NCBI RefSeq assembly: GCF_000090795.2
Contig: NW_003546356.1
Location: 197,010-218,021 of the forward strand
Direction: 5' to 3'
Origin: Amphimedon queenslandica
Taxonomy: Eukaryota > Porifera > Demospongiae > Haplosclerida > Niphatidae
Length of the DNA stretch: 21,012 nucleotides
The position numbers and the translations under genes are program-made. Each line of letters opens with the position of its first letter. The first letter of the stretch is position 1. Below are positions 9,611 through 18,336 of the stretch, in pieces. Below the pieces are notes generated by a model, which did not search any database, had not been told where the DNA came from, and saw only the letters and a program-made list of their open reading frames with translations.

Positions 9611-9807
9611 AGGGTAACTCAACCCAAAATTTTTTTTTCCTAAAATGAATTGGCAATAAAGAAAAAATAATGGGAAAAATAGCTAAAATTATAAAAAAGC
9701 AGTATTTTCATGCAAAATCTTAGCTCAAAAGTTGCGATTTGCTTCCTGTCAGCCATTTTGTCAAAAATACTTCCGGTAGTGGGCGTGGTCACGTGATGAC
9801 GTACATG
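9611..9807 (+). repeat. Left terminal inverted repeat (197 bp)
   Basis: Begins AGGGTAACTCAACCC, includes a 9-T run, and ends in GTCACGTGATGACGTACATG. It is identical to the reverse complement of 13192-13388. The first mismatch is A at 9808 against G on the other side, after which seven more bases match. Confidence 0.95.
9741..9803 (+). promoter_or_regulatory. Promoter-like motif cluster in the left inverted repeat
   Basis: In order: an ETS-like CTTCCTG (9742-9748), a YY1-like GCCATTTTG (9752-9760), an ETS core ACTTCCGGT (9769-9777), a GC/CACC-type box GGGCGTGG (9781-9788), a palindromic E-box TCACGTGA (9789-9796) and a CRE-like TGACGT (9797-9802). There is no TATA box. The ATG of the plus gene is at 9815, so the leader must be very short. 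The same set lies mirrored at 13196-13258 in front of the transposase gene. Motif names are established; their use here is inference. Confidence 0.6.
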
Positions 9808-9814
9808 AGGGAAC

Positions 9815-10458
9815 ATGTCTGATTCAGAAGGAACAAATGAATGGTCAACAGACAGTGAAAATGAAGCTGAGGAGTCCCTGGGAACTCAGCCTTTTATGTT
9901 TGAGCCTGAGGCAAGTGACTCCAGTTCTTCTGATTCTGATGACGAGATAAATGACCCTGAAAGTAGACTTGGCAATACAACTTGGTCAGCTTTAGCTTGA
10001 CTGAAATAGTACTGAACAATTTTTGTCTTATTTAGGTGCCAGTGTGGCCATTGTGTACCTATGCCAACCTGTATGGAGTGTGTTTGTTGTTGTGAAATTC
10101 AACAAGTTGTAGCAAAAAAGAATCATCTGCAGAGCCCAGTTGTATGCATCACATTGCATCCTGGGTTTCATAATGTTTGCCTTGACATGTGGGTCCTCCA
10201 AGCTGCTTCCTATGTGTATCGCCAACAGTATGGTACTAGTGCTCGTCATGGTTCTTTTCATGAGTAAGATGCATGCAATGATTCTTATATTATTATAATT
10301 GAAATAGTCAAATGAGGCATACAGCATATCGTCAATTGGTAAGCTGGTGTTGGCAGTGGCTTGGAAGAAACAATCGAGTGGTTCTACCTGCTTGTGCTGT
10401 TGCTAAAATCAGGGAAACATTCCCTTCTAATGGAAATTATGTTGGTTTTGAATTGTAA
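9815..10458 (+). CDS. P2X7-tail-like (P2RX7_C) cysteine-rich protein carried by the Kolobok element
   Basis: Three exons: 9815-9984, 10036-10263 and 10308-10458, with introns of 51 and 44 nt (donors GTCAGC and GTAAGA, acceptors TTTAG and AATAG). The spliced frame is 182 codons and open. Residues ~1-50 are acidic and serine-rich (PFMFEPEASD, then SSSSDSDDEIND). RLGNTTWCQCGHC crosses the first splice joint. A Cys cluster follows (C-x-C-x2-C, then C-x2-C-x-C-C in CMECVCCCE), then CITLHPGFHNVCLDMWVLQA, YRQQYG, and at the C-terminus HTAYRQLVSWCWQWLG, RVVLPACAVAKIRETFP and YVGFEL. This set (W-C-x-C-G-x-C, A-Y-R-Q, L-G-x-x-x-R-V-x-L-P, I-R-x-x-F-P, Y-x-G-F) is the domain found in the intracellular part of P2X7 receptors and in many stand-alone invertebrate proteins, where the cysteines bind zinc. 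No membrane segment is present, so this is not a channel. Its role in transposition is unknown; DNA, RNA or nucleotide binding are guesses. Confidence 0.85.
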
Positions 10459-10474
10459 TTTATTAAGTAATAAA
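10459..10474. terminator. Overlapping poly-A signals of the two convergent genes
   Basis: AATAAA at 10469-10474 (plus) follows the plus-gene stop (10456-10458) by 10 bases and lies within the last transposase exon. AATAAA on minus at 10464-10459 overlaps the transposase stop (10465-10463). Mature transcripts should therefore overlap at their 3' ends. Confidence 0.6.
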
Positions 10475-13156
10475 TCGACTTTTATGCTCTATAATCGCAT
10501 CATCTTTGTTTGGCTTTTCGTAAGTACTGTTTAGTGGAGGTGGTACTGCACGTTTTACTGTGGTGATATTTTCTAATACCATCTTGTGTACTGCATCTGA
10601 TACAGTTATTACGTAACCTGTAAAAAGGTAACAATGACCTCGCGAATAATAATGTAAAATTAGATATTTACCATATTTCTTTTTACTCTTGATTTGTCTA
10701 ACTATGTATCCACCTTTTTTGTACTTTGGATATTGAATACTGTATCGCTCTGTTCCATACTTGCTTATAGCCTGCTTTCGATCCTTGTTACAATTATAAT
10801 GAAGTGCTGCTAACTGCAACCTATTAAGTTTGGCAGCATTCTTTATTTTGATATTATTATTATGAATACCTTGACAACATTCCTTGATATGAGAATGCAG
10901 TATGTTTAGGAGCATAATGAAGAACTAGGCTATGAAATGCCTCTAGTGTTGAGGTTTGATATGTGTGTGATGCATTTGTAATACTGTTGATCAAATACTT
11001 GCTTTTGATTACATCTATAAGCTTATCACTAGCTTTTGTATCTATTGTGTAAAAAAATATACTAGTAATTATTGTTATTATTGTTGCCATTTAATTATAG
11101 TCTTACTAGGTATGAACCATTTTCTTTTTATTTTTTTATGTGAGCATTTTTTATAGATTTGTCCATGTCCCGTATGCTTATTATGAACATGTCTTGCCAA
11201 GGATAACCACTTCTCTCTGATCTCTTCCATGTTGCCATTACTAGATGTAACTGACCAATACAGATGGTTAATCATACTGCGTGACCACTCTCCCACAATT
11301 TTACAATCTTTTGTTTTAGAGAGTGCCTCTATTTTCTTTTTAAATCCTATTAAGAATAAAATATTTGCAAATAAAGTAACAGCACAATATTACCTTTTGC
11401 CACATGCCATATGTCATATTTGTGAGAAGTGTTTACCATATTTTCCCGAACCCATTTTGTTACTTGATTATGTCGATCAGTAATGAGGCTTTCTACTTGC
11501 AGGCCATGATCAGTAATAAATTTTATGCCACGGACAAGTCCCTCTTTTTCCATATGTGAGCTACTTTGAACCTCATTACTCTATAAAAAATTAAACAAGT
11601 ACATGTACAACATGGTAGCTATTACTTCTTCAGCTAACCTGTACTAACTCAACATCAATGATAACATTATATTTCAGTTCAAGCAAAGTATAGGAACCAA
11701 ATTTAGCACAGTAGCCTGGGCTATCACATCTGGCATCTCCACCTATAGTTAGAGCATTCTTTTCCGTTTTAAATGAAGACAAGATTTCCTGTTGATGTTT
11801 TTCCCATGTCATTGATATGGCTGGATGTAAATACTTGCTTTGATAATTAAAGAATGTAGTATCAGAAATGGTTTCACAGTTCATAAAACGAAACATCTGG
11901 ATCACTTTTGATGGCAAAGATCCGCTACAAAGAATAGCTGTACTTAATGCCAGATTTCCCGCTGGCATGTCACCAATTAAAGGCTGGCTTTCCCATACAT
12001 AATTAAACAAGCATGATGGACAAAATAGCTTGACTCGCAAGAAAGTGCCTATTGTTTCTGATGAGACTTCTGCTGGACAATGACACATGAAACAATTTAA
12101 AAAGAGAGAGAGAAGGTTAGATGCAAAAACAATGAACTTTTTTTGATATATTGGGTTACTAACACTTTCATCATACCTAAAGAAAAGTGTATAATAATGA
12201 ACAGGTTTCACAGCTTAGCACATGCATTGTATCTTCATCATCAGAGGAATTTAAAGTGGTTTCTTCATAAGAATCATCCATTGCATCTGAATCTGACAGA
12301 TCTTCACTTTCATCAGATGACAAATCATCATAACTAGTATCACCGTAGATAGATGACTCTTGAGGCAGTAAGAGATCACATTGAACTTCACAGTCACACA
12401 TATCTGGCAACAACATACATTGTATACCAATGTCATTCTTCACAGGTTCTACTTGTATACCTATTATTGTAAATGAAGAATAATTTGTGTACTATAATTT
12501 GATGTAATCTTCTTACGTTTAGTACACTGAGGTCTAATAATTGCCTGAATCTTTACATCATTACCGTGTCTGTCAGTTTGCGTTTCTTTGCTCAAAATTA
12601 TGTCATCTTCCATTGCATCATTATGATCAGCTACTGTTACACTGAGTGTCTCATCTGATTGATCTGAAACTCCACTGCTTGCACTTGTTGATGGAATACA
12701 TTCACTTAAAATCTATATTGTAATAATTATTTTAATAGGAAGTTTATAAGACTTACTCTGGAGTGTTCTCTCTTTTCAAAAGCAACTGATGTCCTTCTTG
12801 GTCTAGCTCGATGTCTTTGTACTGATACAGCAGGGAGAATGGTTGGTACTGCTTCTGGCTTGAGTAGCTGCTTTCTTTTTAATCCTAATTTGCCTAAATG
12901 CAATAGTATCATAATATTGATATATATATCTTTAATGTGTTGTACCTGAAACTACTGACAGTGACTGAAAACAGTCTTTAGTAAAATGGCTACTACAGAC
13001 ACAAGAATATTCTGAAGGAAAATGCCAATCTGCTCTTGTAGTTTTAATTTGCCTATTCCAAATAGCTCTCATGTGTGGATCCTTAGGAAAAGCAAATAGA
13101 CTGACTCCATCCTTGTGAGAATGACTACAGTTAGCTACTACACATCTCTTCCCCAT
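10463..13156 (-). CDS. THAP-domain Kolobok transposase
   Basis: Ten exons on minus: 13156-12946, 12893-12757, 12712-12517, 12460-12226, 12176-11639, 11580-11394, 11346-11107, 11041-10870, 10820-10672, 10617-10463. Phases agree at every joint and the spliced frame is 739 codons without a stop. The start at 13156 (MGKRCVVANC) fits a THAP domain; an in-frame ATG at 13174 would add six residues. THAP zinc ligands are KRC, ANC and SCVCSSHF (C-x2-H), followed by LKPEAVPTILP. Exons 3-4 encode an acidic linker. The catalytic core has IGGDARCDSPGYCAKFGSY (Asp ~407), ITDRHNQVTKWVRE (Asp ~474), KYDIWHVAKG, INHLYWSVTS and YQTSTLEAFHS (Glu ~615), then FPKY-type and YEKPNKDD C-terminal segments. THAP binds the inverted repeats in related elements; the core cuts DNA. 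Intron 4 (12225-12177) uses GC as donor (GCATGT). Confidence 0.92.
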
Positions 13157-13191
13157 ACCTACAGCTGACTGCATGCAAGCTTGTGTTCCCC

Positions 13192-13388
13192 CATGTACGT
13201 CATCACGTGACCACGCCCACTACCGGAAGTATTTTTGACAAAATGGCTGACAGGAAGCAAATCGCAACTTTTGAGCTAAGATTTTGCATGAAAATACTGC
13301 TTTTTTATAATTTTAGCTATTTTTCCCATTATTTTTTCTTTATTGCCAATTCATTTTAGGAAAAAAAAATTTTGGGTTGAGTTACCCT
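13192..13388 (-). repeat. Right terminal inverted repeat (197 bp)
   Basis: Exact reverse complement of 9611-9807. It carries the mirrored promoter-like motifs: TCACGTGA 13203-13210, CCACGCCC 13211-13218 and ACCGGAAGT 13222-13230. These precede the transposase ATG by less than 80 bases. Confidence 0.95.
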
Positions 13389-13392
13389 TTAA
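13389..13392. repeat. Right target site duplication TTAA
   Basis: TTAA immediately outside the right inverted repeat; pairs with TTGA at 9607-9610. Confidence 0.85.
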
Positions 13393-13494
13393 GTGATGTA
13401 AGTCAACAATAATATCTGGGTCTTGCATCGCAAGACCCAGATGCATCGCAACTTCCTCTTCAGATGTTGTTCTTGCTGTAGAGCAGTCACCAGT
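13393..13494 (-). pseudogene. N-terminal part of the ORF split by the Kolobok element
   Basis: On minus the frame from 13494 reads TGDCSTARTTSEEEVAMHLG, LAMQDPDIIVDLHH, with the last codon TTA formed by the target site. Removing the element and one target copy rejoins it in frame to NSDESDCLTVFWEKC at 9606. That gives D-P-D-I-I-V-D-L-H-H-L-N-S across the junction. The upstream limit is a stop at 13495-13497, so an exon boundary or damage lies there. Confidence 0.7.
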
Positions 13495-13497
13495 TTA

Positions 13498-13886
13498 TGA
13501 CTGACAGATACTTCATAACAGATGTGAATTGCTCTTAGGTGTTATTCCGCCATATAAATCGTAAAACTGCCGTTTCATAGTTCTTGTATGATATATATGA
13601 ATATGAGATTTAATTTCTTTAGTAATACATGCATTCTCCGGAGTACACGCCTCTATACACGCATGTTCAGGAGCCATTCATATGAAATAAAAATTTCCAA
13701 CATCAGAGCCACTTATATATGTGAAGAAAAAACAGGACATGACAATCCTCTTTCTAGTTCTCTAATGTAGTGACATTTCTGCCTGCTATCAGTAGGTGCA
13801 AAATCATTCACAAATATTTTGTCATACATAAAACATTCGTTAGAGCTGAATTGAGAGAAGAGAGGAAAGGAGACACAGAGATGGCT
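13498..13886. other. Non-coding stretch
   Basis: No frame with a recognisable motif. An open frame on plus at 13588-13770 has no protein-like features. It may be intronic sequence between the gene relic at 13887-14666 and the split ORF, since all three lie on the minus strand, but this is not shown. Confidence 0.35.
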
Positions 13887-14666
13887 TTAGGAAAGTATCG
13901 TACACTTGGTTGCATCGGAAAAAGCAACAGCAGGTTCAGGTAAAGAGTGATGGCACTTCTTTACTTGATAATGAATGGAATGGTAAGAAGGATACGATGA
14001 AACTGACATTGTCATGTTAATTGTTGAGTTATGAAATTCTCTCCAGGCTGGTTGTTCCATCCTACTGCTGACTGCATATTCTTGCAATGTACCAGCATGC
14101 TCTAATAGCTTCTCCCTGCTCATGTTAGAAATAGATCTTTTCCTGTGCTTACTCAATCAGGGATGATTAAAGCCCACAAGCTTAACAAAGTAGGTAAGAA
14201 ATGCACAAGACCAGCTGCAGAACACATTGTGATGACCATCAATGAACCATAATAGATTGCAAAGATTGGTAATAAATGGCTTTCCTTAATTTAGTGGCTG
14301 ATGCCAATGAAGCCCATCCACTGTGAGTTGTTGAACCACATAATTATAGAGGTCATCTTTTTTGTCTTGTGGAAGTAAAAGCAGGTAGTAAAAACTTTCT
14401 GCTTTCTATTCGAAGACGCTTAGGAGAATTCACTTCTGACTCACTTTCATGAACAACCACATGAAACTTGACAAATGATTCAAACATAAAACAAACACCA
14501 ATTACTGAGTGAGCTGGCTTAACAACACTTAGCAATTCTTGTGACTGTCCAGCAAACACTTTATCCAGAATTGAGTTGGCTAGATGTTCACTAGGTATAA
14601 CATAGCATATGACACCACTTTGAATTCGAACAAACAAATCAGAAAACAATATGTCAGCATCCAGCT
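13887..14666 (-). pseudogene. Unrecognised decayed gene (exon-like, ~260 codons)
   Basis: Begins after a splice-acceptor-like TTTGTTTACAG at 14667 and reads LDADILFSDLFVRIQSGVIC, IPSEHLANSILDKVFAGQSQ, ELLSVVKPAHSVIGVCFMFE and SPKRLRIESRKF. A one-base frameshift near 14385 leads to LLLLPQDKKDDLYNYVVQQL, TVDGLHWHQPLN, a stop at 14286-14288, then KPFITNLCNLLWFIDGHHNV, FCSWSCAFLTYFVKLVGFNH, a stop at 14157-14159, and SKHRKRSISNMSREKLLEHA, EQPAWREFHN, HSIHYQVKKCHHSLPEP. After correcting for the one frameshift and two stops the protein looks natural: rich in W, H, C and aromatic residues in blocks. I do not recognise the family or any catalytic motif. It may be another high-copy element protein. 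Confidence 0.55.
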
Positions 14667-14689
14667 GTAAACAAAAACATAATAACAAT

Positions 14690-15150
14690 AACTAATCTTT
14701 TTGGAGGTAAAAAATGACATGTATCAAGTCAATAGATTAAAAATGCTGCTAAGAAATACGCCACAAATAATGCTGGTACTATAAAGCACGGCCATAATGT
14801 AAGCTACTGTTATAACGTAAACTACTTTTCTAAAATGTATAATGCTTGTGTTGGCAGTTCGGCACTGTTTTAAAGCACAGGCTGCTGCAGATGATATAAA
14901 TTACCTCAATAATTGTCCAAGGAACAATTTTTACTTCATTTTTGACTAAAACACTGTGGTACATGACTAAAATCAGGAAAAAGCATAAACCATCTAAACA
15001 GAGACCGTGAAGAAAACAGCATACAGTGAAAAGAACCAAACAATGTCGCCTATATAAATATGAAAATAAATCAAAGTTACTTTTTGAGAAACGTCCTAAA
15101 AGATTTTAACATGTAAAATGCCCATTCAAGTGCAAAAAATACAAATTGTC
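14690..15150. other. No gene seen
   Basis: An open frame on minus at 14830-15039 is hydrophobic and cysteine-rich but lacks splice signals or a known motif; I treat it as chance. The rest is AT-rich. Confidence 0.4.
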
Positions 15151-15151
15151 A

Positions 15152-15937
15152 TACCTTTAGTTAACTATATTGGAGGCCCTTGTTTAAGACAATAACAGCA
15201 ACCAGCACAATGAGGAAAGTTCAGTGAAATACTAATGACAAAAGGAATGTCTTATAGCATAAAATACAATGAAGGAAGTGCAGTGACTATTACATTCATA
15301 ATATGTGACCATAATTCACAGAAGGTATTTTATGACAGATCTTAAAATTCATTATTTTAATGAAAAATATCAACATGTGAGTCCTCCGTTGGACAACCAT
15401 TGTTTCCAAAAGTTACATAGTAACTTTTTGCATTCTGTGGAGTAATTTTATGATAAATGAAGCTCAGGAAGTTGGATTTTTTCGGCTATAACGACAAATT
15501 TCACTACCCGCCATAAGGTACCTTTTGTCATTTATTGTCACAAATTAAACACAATATGAGACATGTAATCACTGTTATAACAGACTTTGGTTAAGATCTA
15601 CATGCACACACCTATATTTAACTAGAGTTGAAGAGTGTAAGAAATTCTTGTGGGAGACAATTATAACAGCAACCAGGACAATAAGGAGAGTTCAGTGAAA
15701 TACTAATGACAAAAGGAAAGTCCTATTATATCTATAATAGTAAATATAATACATAATGCATGCAATTACTGGAATTAGGCCTTGGTTAGGATCCACATGC
15801 ACATACCTATAGTTACCTAGAGTTGATCAGCAAAGTAACTTTAGTTTGAGACAATTGTAACAGCAACCAGGACAATGAGGATAGTTCAGTGAATTACCGA
15901 TTTTACTGCCCACAGAAGGAAAGACCTATAGCATAAA
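15152..15937 (+). repeat. Three copies of a ~195-bp repeat, one separated by a MITE
   Basis: The core AACAGCAACCAGGACAATGAGG followed by a TTCAGTGAAATACTAATGAC string occurs at about 15190-15240, 15665-15715 and 15857-15895. The second and third copies share further flanks (GGTTAAGATCTACATGCACA against GGTTAGGATCCACATGCACA) and are 195 bp apart. The first copy is separated from the second by the MITE at 15304-15542. So this was probably a tandem array before the MITE came in. Confidence 0.7.
15304..15542. mobile_element. 239-bp MITE, copy 1
   Basis: Ends are TGTGACCATAATTCACAGAA and, read from the other side, TGTGACAATAAATGACAAAA followed by GGTACCTTATGGCGG. The middle has a perfect hairpin: AAAAGTTAC, three bases, GTAACTTTT. 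It encodes nothing. The second copy at 17379-17617 has exactly the same length and aligns throughout. No clear target duplication was seen, so the exact ends could be off by a few bases. Confidence 0.75.
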
Positions 15938-17378
15938 CTGGCTATATTGTGAGCAAGTGCCTTTAAATTACAAATCATTTACACAGTCTGCTTGTGAATA
16001 AGTCTTCCCACACAGCAACAAAAATGTAATCGGCATCATGTATAGTTTTGTGCCTGTTTTATGCTTCGATTTACACAGAAACAAGTAAAACACGATAAAA
16101 TTCTATATGAACAAAACAGAGTCCATAGTAAAAGGAATTACAAGAGGAGAAAACTTTAAAAATACTACCCTACCACCAATTAAAAGAAATGTCAATGAGA
16201 CAAACGTGATTAACAAGAGGCTAAGACTGATGACCCCAATAAACATAATGCCCGTATTTTTTGTTAGTCACATCACACCCCTTTGTACAACTTATGTCAG
16301 GCTGCCAGCGAGCAGCAACTGAGTGATTTAATACTCATCATTATGGTACAGCTTATAGGAGCTTCCAGCAGTTGCTTACCCGCACAACATGAAGACTATT
16401 GCACAAGAGTTAATAAAGACTAATATGCCAGATATATATGACTCAGATAGCTTGTGACTGATGCATAAACATGTCAGTATCATGTGGCTCAAGCAAAAAC
16501 CAAAGTCACACTGCAAGTCATGGAAAAAAGGTGGGAGCAGGATAAACACTGACTATGTAGCTAGAGCCGGCTAGCATTCCAGGACAGAAACTCACATTGA
16601 AGATGGCAGTCAGGCCTGCAGGACTCAGGAAAACATCAAGTTGACAAGATGACGTGCCAATGCAAAATAAATTTTAATTAATAACTATTTTCAATGCCCA
16701 ACTGGCAGGGATGAGAAACAATTAATGTATTCAACATGGCCTTAATTGATTCAACAAAATATCACGTGTCTTATTTGGTGATCACACTAGCCTTTTCTGC
16801 TTCTAATTTGAAAAGCTGCAAATAGTCCGAAGTAGCCTACAAATTCCTAGTTTTGACATCAAAAATTAATTATTTACTTCCATAGTCAACTACTGGCCAT
16901 TCAACACTCTGGTAATGGTGATACTTGCAATCAGGAATAATTATGCTGATTGTACTACATTTTGGAATTTTTGATAAGATACCAATCAAAATTAAAGGTG
17001 CATGAATGTTACATCATTTTATACTGATTGCATGGAGTCAATGAACATACCTTCTGTTCTTCTTTATTTTCCATAAAATAGCATGTCAGAAGTAAAGAAT
17101 TGATTATAAAGCCAGAATATTTTTCTTAATTCTAATCATATTTCACAACAAGGATACCTTTTCGCATTTATTTGGAATACCATTCGATTTTAGCATAATA
17201 GTCGATAAGAACCTATAATTTATTATGTACAAGTTCATAGACTGAGGTTTCTAAATTATTGACCTGTGAATGATGTTCGATGCAGTAAACTCCCAGGACT
17301 GAAGTCTTCTATTAGCAAGTTGTAGCAAAATCATGTACACAATTGATGATACCTTATTGAACTGCACCTGTTTACATT
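15938..17378. other. Long stretch without a recognisable gene
   Basis: AT-rich, with stops in all frames. An open frame on plus at 16107-16322 has no motif. A somewhat GC-richer patch lies at about 16555-16625. No terminal repeats, satellites or splice-consistent coding blocks were found. Confidence 0.4.
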
Positions 17379-17617
17379 TGTGACCATAATTGACAAAAGG
17401 TACCTTATGGCGGATTTTTAAATTCATGATTATAATGAAAAATACCAACCTGTGAGGGCTCTGTTAGACATATATTGTTTCCAAAAGTTACATAGTAACG
17501 TTTTGCATCCTCTGAAGTAATTCTATGATAAATTGTGCTCAGGAAGTTGGATCTTGTAGGCTATAATGACCAATTGCTCTATCCGCTATACAGTACATTT
17601 TGTCAATTATGGTCACA
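17379..17617. mobile_element. 239-bp MITE, copy 2
   Basis: Left end TGTGACCATAATTGACAAAA followed by GGTACCTTATGGCGG. The right end read inwards is TGTGACCATAATTGACAAAA followed by TGTACTGTATAGCGG. The first 20 bases of the two ends are identical. The central hairpin is kept with one change. Because this copy's ends match each other better than those of copy 1, it may be the younger insertion. Confidence 0.75.
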
Positions 17618-18336
17618 TTTGCTTTTGTCACAGTTGTGACTTTCATATTATCATAGACAATCCTGCCATCATTATCATGTATATTCGCCTGAAATATATT
17701 GGCCCATATGATAGGACATAGAGCCTATTAAAGTTTCTTACAATGTCTTTCTTTGACTTGAGTTTCCAGTGTGAACCTATAAAGGAATGCATCATGTTTA
17801 AGTTATGATAATAGTTAAAACTCACTGCCAATGCTTGTAACTTGTATGTTTTAGCAATGGCTTTACCCTCAAGTGACAGAGTCTGAGAAATTAGAGTCGG
17901 CTGTTGGAATTTAGAATTGCTTTTAGTACTGTTACTGGCAACAAATATAATATTGGCAAAATTTATAATGTTGGATCCCTTTTAAAAATTTCGAGCAAGA
18001 TCTTGTTAGTTTTTTCACAAGATCATGATAAGTATTCTGCAAAAAATTCACAATATCTTTCGTGAATTTGGAACAAAGATCATTTAAAATAGTGGAAGGT
18101 TTTGCAATCAAGATTCTTTCAAGTTCTTGCCAGATTGAATGCATCAAATGCAAAATCTTTTAAAGTAAATCATGCAAGTTATGAATTGATCTTGAAACTA
18201 TTACCCGCATCAATGAAAGCATATGCAAGATCAGTAAAAAACATGGAACAGGAATTCTGGTTGATTGATGACAACACTTTTATTAATAATAATACTTTTT
18301 ACAATAAAAACAACAAATTATTGTCAATTTCTATTC
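17618..18336. other. No gene seen; CAAGAT-type short motifs
   Basis: Between about 17990 and 18235 variants of CAAGATCTTG, CAAGATTCTT and CAAGTTCTTG recur on both strands, which creates overlapping open frames on each strand (17932-18153 minus, 18102-18344 plus). I take this as a degenerate simple repeat rather than coding sequence. Confidence 0.4.

Larger units (their letters stand above)
9611..13388. mobile_element. Complete Kolobok-type DNA transposon (3,778 bp) with two intact genes
   Basis: The ends are inverted repeats starting AGGGTAACTCAACCC; positions 9611-9807 match the reverse complement of 13192-13388 at all 197 positions I compared. The flanks are TTGA and TTAA. Inside are a 182-aa cysteine-rich protein on plus and a THAP-domain transposase of 739 aa on minus, both open through every splice joint I could place. 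The genes converge at about 10460. THAP domain, transposase motifs and TTAA target together indicate the Kolobok superfamily. Identical repeats and unbroken genes point to recent insertion. This contrasts with all the decayed neighbours. The insertion interrupts an older coding relic on the minus strand. Confidence 0.9.

Noticed and set aside
9384-9617. 77-codon open frame on plus
   Set aside because: Shadow of the minus-strand relic that has the C-P-E-G-T-P motif.
9815-10000. 61-codon single-exon acidic protein ending SALA
   Set aside because: The frame is better explained as exon 1 with a donor at 9985; splicing restores W-C-x-C-G-x-C.
10028-10327. 99-codon open frame on minus
   Set aside because: Antisense to exons 2-3 of the P2X7-tail-like gene, which has the clear motifs and splice sites.
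9815-10458. A P2X receptor channel gene
   Set aside because: No membrane segments or extracellular domain; only the tail-like domain is present.
9611-13388. piggyBac element, because of the TTAA target
   Set aside because: The THAP domain, long inverted repeats and the G-G-D-x-R, T-D-R-H and E-A-F-H-S motif set fit Kolobok, not the piggyBac transposase.
16107-16322. 71-codon open frame on plus
   Set aside because: Nothing resembles a known domain and no splice signals agree with a longer gene.
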